Assembly (NCBI GenBank): GCA_021229015.1 | Contig: CM037778.1 | Coordinates: 12,496,956-12,560,955, forward strand | Source of the DNA: Solen grandis | Taxonomy: Eukaryota > Mollusca > Bivalvia > Adapedonta > Solenidae | Reading direction: 5' to 3' | Length of the DNA stretch: 64,000 bases | Shown: piece by piece, positions 56,036 through 64,000 of the stretch | Layout of the letters: every line of letters starts with the position of its first letter | How positions within the stretch are numbered: position 1 is the first letter of the stretch | Made by a program: the position numbers and the translations under genes | Notes under the pieces: model-generated | What the model was told of the DNA's origin: nothing | Database searches by the model: none | What the model saw: only the letters and a program-made list of their open reading frames with translations

Positions 56036-58308
56036 ATAAAATCGCTTCCAGATGAGTTAAGGAGCTGAATTTTTGACAGAATATAAGCCTCCAAGAGTTC
56101 TTTTCATTTTGTGAAGATGTACGTAATTTGACGTAATATGACGTCATAAGGTGAACAATAATTTCTAATTTCTACATGTTAACTTCTATATGTTGTTAAC
56201 GTCCGAGTACCTTGAAAATTCAATAGTATAAGCTTCACATTGAACATTTTGCACTTCAATGTTTTTTATTTGCCTACGAAGTGTTTTGACATCTAAAATG
56301 TTTGTACGCAGTCTACAGCCATTATTTCTGGACCGATTTTCATCAAAATTTCACAGAATGTGTATGTAACGCTCTAGTTGTGCCTACCAGTGTCCGTTTT
56401 TCAAAACTCGAAAAGAGAAAAGGTTTTATGGCGAATCCAAGATTCGAACCATTGACGTCAAATTTCCAACACGTATAAAATCGCTTCCTGGTGTGTTAGA
56501 AAGCTGATATTTAGAGAGATTATAAGTCTCTAAGTGTGTTTTACAATATGTGAAGATGGACGTCATTTGATGTAATATGACGTCATAAAGTAAAAAAGAA
56601 TTTCTGATATCTACAAGTTAGATATGTTTTAAAGTTTCAAAAACCATAGAAATTAATGGCATATACTTCAAACCATGTGCTTTTGATTGCAATGTATTTC
56701 ATATTCATGTGACGTCATATAACGTCGGATTTGACGCCAGGAATAAAAGGGTTTTACGCAATCTACAGCCTTTTTTTTAACCGATTTTCATTAAAATTTC
56801 ACGGAATATATATGCAACACTGTAGTTGTGTATACCGGTGTCCGGTTTTCCAAATTCGAAAAGGTAATGGTTATATGGCAAATCCAAGATTCGAACCATT
56901 GACGTCAAATTTCAAATACGTATAAAATAGCTTCCAGATGAGTTTGAAAGCTGGTATTTGGACAGAATATTAGTCTATAAAACTTCTTTATATTTTGTGA
57001 CAACGAACGTCAATTGACGTCATATGACGTCATACGGTAAAAAAGAATTTCTTATATCTACACGTTAATTTCTCTATGTTGCTAAGGTCCCAGTGGGATG
57101 AAAAATTAAAGGCCTATATTTAAGACACTATTTCATTTGATTGACTTTCTTATGCCTATGACGTCATATGACGTCAACTTTGACGTTGTCTACAAAAGTT
57201 TATACGCGGTCTACAGTCATTATTTCTGGACCGATATTCATTAACATTTCACAGAATGTGTATGTTACGCTCTAGTTGAGCCTACCGGTGTCCGTTTTTC
57301 CAAATTCGAAAAGGCAAAGGTTTTATGGGTAATCCAAGATTAGAACCACTTACATCAAATTTGATTTCAGGTGCATATTAAATGAGTGTTTTTTTCCTTA
57401 AACTGACACTTGTTCCAATGAAATCGACGAAGAAACGAAATTCTTACGCGTAATTTTCTATGTTCAAGCAGAGCCAAATGTTGACAGTTTTGTCTTAATA
57501 TTGATGCCTTTAGTGACGTCACGGTCACGTGGTATTTCTAGACTGTAAGTTAAAGCATTTTCGGAAAACATCCTATTTTCACTTTAAATTAATTTTAGAC
57601 ACTTATTGAAAATGTAATTGCCAATGGCCCATAACAATGAAAATTGTATGGTAAAAATTTCAGACCATGTCTTTTCGAATGCAATGATTTTTAAATTCAA
57701 ATGACGTCATATGACGCCAGATGTGACGTCACCTAAAACGTTTGTACGCGCTCTGCAGAATTTATTTGTGAATTGATTTTCTTGTAATTTTCAATGGGTG
57801 TAAGTTACGCTTTAGTCGTGCATCCTTACTTTCCTTTTCAAATATTGAAAAGACCAAAATTCTTTGGTTAAACCAAGTTTCGAAAATATTACCTCAAAAT
57901 TAATTTAAATATTTCAGAGCCCGCAGATTAGAGAGAGAGAAGAAATTTGCTCATGTTGTAATTTCATAGGTTTCTTTAGAATTTCACAGGCCCGACGTCA
58001 TTTAACGTCATGACGTTTTTATATGTTTACCTTTCTCGCGCAATAAATTCAATGTGATCTGAATGGTCCAGAATGAAGATTTTATAACATGTATTTAAGA
58101 TGCTGAATTTTTAAATGCAATGAATTCATATTCATATGACATCAGAATAGACGTCAGGTCAAAAAGTTTGTATGCGCTCTGCAGACATTATAAATGGATG
58201 GAATTTCCTAAAATTTTCACAGAATGTATAGGATACACTCTCATTTCCTAATGACTTCTTCGTATTCCGTATAAATGATTTTCAGTTTGATTAAATTTTA
58301 AAAGGGTT

Positions 58309-58352
58309 GCAGAAAGTCCTATCGTTTGCCGTGCAAACGGAATCTAGTTATT
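58309..58352 (-). repeat. Right inward-facing terminal repeat with internal hairpin
   Basis: Reverse complement begins AATAACTAGATTCCGTTTG and ends GATAGGACTTTCTGC, matching 51825-51869. The internal hairpin is CGTTTGC-CGT-GCAAACG variants, different in sequence but not in form from the left end. A (TTC)n run at 58350-58370 follows. Confidence 0.6.
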
Positions 58353-58900
58353 CTTCTTCTTCTTCTTCTTATTATTCTTTTTTTCTTCCTCTTATGTTTG
58401 TGTTAATTTCGAGGTGTTGCCATTGACTCAGAACAATGAAAATTTTATGGCATATATTTCAAACCATGAGCTTTCGGATGCAATGAATTTTATATTCATA
58501 CGACGTCATATAACGTCAGATTTGACGTCGGGTGAAAAAGTTTGTACGCGGTGTACAGCCATTATTTCTGGATCGATTGTTATCAAAATTTCACAGAATG
58601 TGTATGTTAGGCTCTAGTTGTGCATCCCGGTGTCCGTTTTTCCAAATTTGAAAAGGCAAATGTTTTATGGCGAATCCAAGATTCGAACTAATGACGTCAA
58701 ATTTCAGATGCGTATAAAATCGCTTCCAGAAAAGCTAGAAAGCTGAGATTTGGATTGAATATTAGTCTATATGTCTTCTTTACATTCTGAAAAGATGAAC
58801 GCCATATGACGTCACATGACGTCATAATGCTATTAAAACTTTCGTATTAAAACTTAACGGTTTTTAATCCCTGTAGGCTTTATTTTTTGTATGATTTGCT

Positions 58901-60018
58901 TGAAATTTTGTCTGAAGATGCAGTATTAGATTCTATGGAGCCATGTCACTTCCGTTTCCGGAAAATCCCAAAGGTCAAGGTCATATATCAATTATCGGGT
59001 TTTTCTTCAGCCTTAAATATCTCAAAAACGGAAAAAAATCTATCGAGACACTATGCGTATAATTTGTAGTGCTTAGAAAGACCTTTCAGATGATATTTCG
59101 TTTTTGATGATCGGGATTGAATCGGTTGAGTTATGGCGGAAAAACAAAAATTCGGTAACCCTCAGTGTGTTTAACAGTTTATATCTCGAAATTCTTTGAT
59201 TTTTGAAAATATGATGATGAATATTATTTGTAGAGCAATGTTTGGCCGTTCTTTTGATGCTTAAAGTTTAATGATTGACCTAAGATTCATGGAGGAATGG
59301 GGAAAAAACGAAATTCGTGCATATAGCTTTGGTGATTTTTTCATTTTTCAAGAGGTTTAAGAGCTTGTATCTCAAAAAATATTAAAAATATTCCTATAGA
59401 TAAAGCGTGTGAAATGTAGAGAATTTTAAGACGATTATTTTGGTACCTAAAGTTTTGAAATTGATCCAAGTATAAGGAAGTTACATCAAAAATAAGAATT
59501 TAAACATGTAGAATTTCAGCGACTTTTTCGTTATGTAAGAGTTTCACGGCTTATATCTTAAAACCGATATTAAATAAGTCAACATATTAAGCGAATGAGA
59601 TGTAGAGAATTTTAAGACGATTATTTTGGTACCTTGAGTTTTGAAATTGATCAAAGTATAAGGAAGTTACATCAAAAATAAGAATTTAAACATATAGAAT
59701 TTCTGCGATTCTGCCGTCATGTCAGAGTTTTCCGGCTTATATCTTAAGAATCATTAGAAATATGTGCTTACATTAAGCAAGTGAGATGTAGAGAATTTTA
59801 AGACGATTATTTTGGCACCTAGAGTTTTGAAATTGATCAAGAAATAAGGAAGTTACATAAAAAATACGAATTTAAAGCCAATTGTAAAAATTTTCATAAA
59901 TATCCTACTTTCGCTTTCACCTTAATTGAAGCATTTTCGGAAAATGTAAGTTTACAGATATGTTTTAGTCATATAAATTGGAAAAAAAACAACAACTTTT
60001 TACTTATATCATATTGAT
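58901..60018. repeat. Tandem ~185-bp units
   Basis: Three clear units have GAGAATTTTAAGACGATTAT at about 59419, 59604 and 59790 (period 185-186), each followed by AGTTTTGAAATTGATC, AAGGAAGTTACATCAAAAAT and a TTATATCTTAA block. More diverged relatives extend upstream to 58900 and also occur at about 52970-53250. No gene recognised. Confidence 0.8.
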
Positions 60019-60118
60019 NNNNNNNNNNNNNNNNNNNNNNNNNNNNNNNNNNNNNNNNNNNNNNNNNNNNNNNNNNNNNNNNNNNNNNNNNNNNNNNNNN
60101 NNNNNNNNNNNNNNNNNN
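60019..60118. other. Assembly gap, 100 N
   Basis: Second placeholder gap of exactly 100 N. Sequence character changes across it, so the join should be treated as unordered. Confidence 0.99.
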
Positions 60119-62210
60119 TTATTCAAACCATTAATATCAACATAAAAAACATCATCAACAACAACAACAACAACTACTACTACTTCGACCACGTATGTTT
60201 GACAAAAATAAATGAAAAGCGATTACCGCGCCTTATGAAAAAGCTCTCTCTCCCGTTTTTCGTCCCTAGACTAAGCCGGATTAACTCGCGGCGGATCAGT
60301 GCCGCAACAGGTGTTATTAATAAATCTTTATGAAAGTCTCATCATGGTTACATATAAAATCAAATACAAGAAAAGTTTGTTTTCATATTTATTGCTAGGA
60401 CTTGTTCGTCACACAAATGCTGTATTTATTCAATTTTACACCCGAAGTTCAACCTTATTTACTGGAATTGAAGTCTTAATAAAGAATAAAGACCGGTAAA
60501 ATCCTACGAATAATATTGTAGAAAGAGAAAAAAGAGAAAGACATAGAAAGAGAAATATAATTATCGACAATGCGTATACACAAAAACGGAATTATTACGT
60601 GAAAGATGGAGAAAAATGAAAGAAAAACGCTATGAGAGAGAGAGAGAGAGAGAGAGCGAAAGACAAAGAACTATAATCAGCGATAATGCATGTATTATAA
60701 TGTGTGGATTCTGATAGACGAAAACGCGTTGAGAGATGTAAAATGTATTTGGTAAAAAATGTACTGAACGATTCTCGAGTTTGTGCGGGGGATATATGCG
60801 TTACATATATGTTGTATAATAAATAAATAAATAAATATATACATAAATAAAACTCTCCATTGCTTACACGGAGAAGGTGAATATCTTAGCGTAGGATAAT
60901 GCTAAAAGCGAGTTTATAGCTATATGAAAAACCGCTAATACCCGTTTATCGTCGCTGGACTAGGCCTGATTAACTTGCCGCGGATCGGGTGTGTCTTTTG
61001 ATTATAGAGATTAGACATAAAAAGGTGAGAATCGTTTCACAGCGATTGTAAAAACATACGCATTGACACGCGTATTACGGAGAAATATGTTGAGAAAGAC
61101 AGAAATGAAAGAAAAAAGTAATAATACGTATAGAGAAAGGGTTTCGTATGTTCGGGTTCATTCGTTAACGCGTAGATATATAATAAAACGTCCGAGGACA
61201 GGTGAGACAGTTGTTAACATTCTTTAAGTCCGCGGTAGGATTCGTAAGGCCTTATGTCAATAATAGGTGATAGCCGATCGATACGGGTCTACGGGGATAG
61301 ATTGTGTTTACAGAAATGTTTAAGTGGTCAGTTACCGCTAATTAATTATGAAGGAATCTTCTCTCGACGCGTGGGAATGTGCCCGTTATATAGCGCGGGG
61401 TATTCCGGATAGCGTTGTAAATACGTTATTATTCGAAGAGACAATACTCATTACTTAACGTCCTCATTCGACAAAAGCGAAATCGATGACGTAGTTTATT
61501 AATTGTCCCGAATAACAATGAGATATTATATACGAATAGATATTGCGGTTTTTCATTCTCGAAAACAATAGCCGCCCGACCTCGTTCAAGGGGTGGGGTA
61601 GGAGTCACGTGACCTCGTTTAAGGGAACGGTAGGGGCTGCAGCCCGATATGATTGTTTCAATCGCGTTTTTGCTGTCAATGACGTAGTTGATTAATTGTC
61701 CCAAATAACAATACGATATTATAAAATAATAAATATTGCGGTTTATGTCACGTGACCTCGTTTAAGGGTTGGGTTAGGGGATTATGCCATATCCTTAAGA
61801 ATAGACCATTCCAATTAATTGTTTAGGGAGACAATTAAAAATAAATATTGCGGTATTAGAACGTCACGTGACCTCATCAATGACGTTGAGGTCGCGATTA
61901 TGTAATATCCGAAACAATAGGCCATTGTCCTAATTAATGACGTCATAGCGTGCTTTCAGTTATCCAAGCTAATCCAGGATATCCAGCTCGATTTCTCTAG
62001 AATCGATTGAATAATACTACTACTGACGTATGAAATTTATATCCTTGGAAATGCAAATTCATCCTCTTTGAGGTAACAAGAAATTTATTTCTACATGAAT
62101 CGAAACAAGAATAAATCGACGGTTTGTTTGCACACACCCTAAATTTCACAAAAACGTCGGTTTTGACGTCGAAAACGACATCATTCCAAAGCTATGATTC
62201 CACCTTAACC
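60119..62210. other. CpG-richer repeated DNA, no gene recognised
   Basis: Contains a (GA)n run (60634-60656), an (ATAA)n-rich stretch near 60822 and a duplicated segment. TAGACTAAGCCGGATTAACT near 60270 recurs as TGGACTAGGCCTGATTAACT near 60957, with similar flanks. CG dinucleotides are visibly more frequent than in the rest of the window. Frames such as 61429-61704 are not supported. Confidence 0.5.
61480..61890 (+). repeat. ~205-bp tandem repeat with CACGTGACCTC
   Basis: ATGACGTAGTTTATTAATTG and ATGACGTAGTTGATTAATTG start two units (about 61487 and 61680). Both are followed by AAATAACAAT-like and AATATTGCGGTTT blocks and by GTCACGTGACCTCGTTTAAG. A partial third unit ends near 61885. Confidence 0.65.
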
Positions 62211-62214
62211 ATAT

Positions 62215-62790
62215 TTATTCTATGTAATAACTTCTCGAAGAACAATTTCTCGAAGAATTTGCATTCATGTTGATATTAAAATCACCAATCAAGAAAATAT
62301 CATTATTATTATCTGCTGCTTTTGTTAAGTTGTCATAGAGAAGATTTAGAAACTCTGCATTTGCTTTAGGGGGTCGATAGGAGACACATATTAAAAATTT
62401 ACCAGTTGGAGAAAAGATTTCAGCCATAATAATTGAAGTTGCGGACAAATAAGGTCATTTCTAATTTTAGCAGGTAAATTATCTTTGACGTATATAGCCA
62501 CCCTCCCCCATATATATTTCTATCTTTTCGTAATGGAGCTTGGAAGTTGGGGATATGTATTTGATCGTCAGTGATAGAATTATCTAGATGAGTTTCTGTA
62601 ATACAGATAATATAGTGATGTGTTGGTTCAGATTCAATTATACTAAGTTTTGGTAAAAGACTGCATACATTATTATGCGCTATTGAAACAAGTGTTGTAT
62701 TAATATCCCCAGGTCCGGGATTTCTCTCAATACCACTTATTAATAAGAGAATCTGTATAATATATAATACAGTTAAACTGTGAAGCGAAC
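62215..62790 (-). pseudogene. LINE ORF2 N terminus: 2A-like motif and APE endonuclease
   Basis: Minus-strand frames give LLLISGIERNPGPGD (GIERNPGP at 62734-62711), then VCSLLPKLSIIE, CITETHLDNSI, LRKDRN-GGG and, after a frame change near 62490, FLICVSYRPPKANAEFLNLL and LIGDFNINMN. These are the ordered motifs of an APE-type LINE endonuclease. The frame shifts between 62490 and 62450 and ends at 62215, so it is a dead 5' fragment. The family is not the one at 22300-26760. Confidence 0.75.
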
Positions 62791-63169
62791 ATAATTAAAA
62801 TGCTCGGGTAAATATGATGATCGTCTGATATAGCAGCATATCAGAGCCTAGTACGCTATGTTTTACCGCTACTGATAAGTTACTCACGACTGGCAAAGAT
62901 CAGAAAGGAACAGAACATATCTTTATTTATGACTTATACAAAGTACATTGTCTACATACATGAAATACAAAAATAACAACAACAACAAAAAATCATAATA
63001 ATAGGTCATGTGATCACATAAGAAATTTAAAGTGTCATTTATCCTCAATGTCGTGGCGGAAATATAATGAGGATGAACAAGTAATTAAAGTAAGAAAGAA
63101 GAAAAAAAGTGTAATGTGGATGTAATCAGTTAACCCTGTGATTCAGTGTCTCTTTTCTAATCTTAATCG
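62791..63169. other. Possible LINE untranslated DNA
   Basis: On the minus strand CATAAATAAAGATATGTTCT (about 62931-62912) could be the 3' end of the LINE remnant at 63170-63690 or upstream sequence of the fragment at 62215-62790. I see no gene. Confidence 0.35.
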
Positions 63170-63690
63170 CCTTTTTATAATACAATACTTACTTTACTAA
63201 AGTGTATTATGTGATTCTAGAAATTCAATAAATTTGTACATACTTAGCTTACCATAGTAATATTGAAATATATACAGTTCTTAAAGAAAGCTGGATTAAT
63301 AAAAACAAAATGATATTCGTCCTCAATTTCATTTAACTCACAGCATTTACAAAATCGATGATTTTGTCGGATTCTGTTTGTTGCGTATCTACCAGTATAT
63401 ATTTGTAAAGAATGTGCGAAATTCTCAGTCTAGTAAGACAAATTCTAATGCTAGTTGGTGCAGTTTCAAGATATTCTGAATATCAAAATTGGGCTTCAAA
63501 AGGTTAGATAAATATAAGACACTCCTATATTGCTTATCCGTATACCAGTTTTGTATGAAACAACCAATCATCCTTTGTTTAAGGACGTTTCAGCGGGTAA
63601 CGGATGATTTTGATTTTGGTAATTTCTTTTTTCAATTTCTCATTTATTTTAAGTTGAATGATAGAAGAAAGCCAAAATTTTAAGATTCAT
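63170..63690 (-). pseudogene. LINE ORF2 C terminus remnant
   Basis: Minus-strand frames read CFIQNWYTDKQYRSVLYL, then SHSLQIYTGRYATNRIRQN and HRFCKCCELNEIEDEYHFVF. This is the usual C-terminal order ending in a C-x2-C...H knuckle, with frame changes and a Cys replaced near the end. It lies upstream in transcription sense of the 5' fragment at 62215-62790, so the two are separate insertions or rearranged. 63691-64000 shows nothing recognised. Confidence 0.7.
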
Positions 63691-64000
63691 CTGTTAAGAA
63701 TATCACCAAAAATATATTTGCCAAATTTTGAAGGTAAAAAAAGTCACATTTTAGTGTTCTCATGCAAATTTGGCTAAATTTTAAAATTTTTTACATTTTC
63801 ATAAAGCATTTATATCAGAAAACTGACTCTGAAAAAATAAAGAAAATCTCCGTTGAAATGTTTTTATTTAGAAAAATATATATAAAAAATCACAGTTTTT
63901 GGATAATTTTTGTATACGTTTTGGATCGGGCACAAATGTGATTTCATGCCCGTTTTGTATTTTCAATGCATACTTACTAGTATTTTTATCTGTAACTTAT

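Larger units (their letters stand above)
51615..58900. repeat. Diverged repeat field rich in TGACGTCA
   Basis: Units recur at irregular spacings of about 380-760 bp. Their typical order is GTTTGTACGCGGTCTACAGC, CCGATTTTCATCAAAATTTC, ACAGAATGTGTATGTTACGC, CGGTGTCCGTTTTTC, AATCCAAGATTCGAACCATT and CGTATAAAATCGCTTCC, with ATGACGTCATATGACGTCA at the boundaries. Anchors lie near 51716, 52471, 56308, 56750, 57198, 57740, 58159 and 58540. About 15-20 exact or near-exact TGACGTCA octamers occur. No coding frame is supported. The AATCCAAGATTCGAACC core resembles a tRNA B box but no tRNA fold is evident. Confidence 0.8.

Noticed and set aside
61429..61704. 91-residue minus-strand frame
   Set aside because: It lies over the ~205-bp tandem units, repeating the same peptide twice, and has no known domain.

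Overview
This window looks like a repeat-dominated, non-genic stretch of a bivalve mollusc genome. The evidence is AT-rich eukaryotic DNA with many microsatellites, three kinds of non-LTR retrotransposon, tRNA-derived SINE pieces, TTAA-flanked MITEs, and a dispersed hairpin-capped repeat (start ACAAGAGGGCC, end GAGCTAAA) that I associate with bivalve genomes. The species assignment is an inference from memory of such repeats. I found no convincing host protein-coding gene. Nearly every long reading frame with recognisable homology belongs to a retrotransposon.

Layout. 1-9918 and 41856-51614 are two near-identical direct copies of about 9.8 kb. They differ by point changes, indels and the copy number of a 44-bp minisatellite (22 versus 14 units). 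The first copy stops exactly at a 100-N gap (9919-10018), so it may be an unpurged haplotype contig rather than a real duplication. Both copies hold one hairpin-capped element nested inside another, and the outer one sits in a 41-bp minisatellite. 10019-22300 is intergenic with two 242-bp palindromic TTAA MITEs in opposite orientation, SINE fragments and further hairpin-capped elements. 22300-26760 (minus strand) is a nearly complete CR1-like LINE with an esterase-like ORF1 and a PHD-endonuclease-RT ORF2 that is broken. 29520-37696 is a nest four layers deep. A LINE RT gene (30165-30910 and 36923-37696) is split by a young RLE-type (R2-superfamily-like) retrotransposon. That insertion is a 5'-truncated copy followed head to tail by a nearly complete copy, and the complete copy is itself split by a 1.65-kb hairpin-capped element. 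37697-41855 has a perfect 42-bp-arm hairpin and SINEs. 51615-60018 is a diverged repeat field very dense in TGACGTCA octamers, with inverted-repeat structures. After the second N gap (60019-60118) comes CpG-richer repeated DNA and two LINE remnants on the minus strand.

The most interesting structure is a shared architecture in three hairpin-capped families with unrelated cores: 5' ACAAGA plus a small hairpin, a subterminal inverted repeat, tandem core units of about 145-160 bp, a GACGACG/GCCGACG-rich tract, a 3' hairpin and the terminus GAGCTAA. This resembles non-autonomous Helitron/Helentron-type (HINE) elements. Two LINEs also carry 2A-like NPGP motifs at their N termini.
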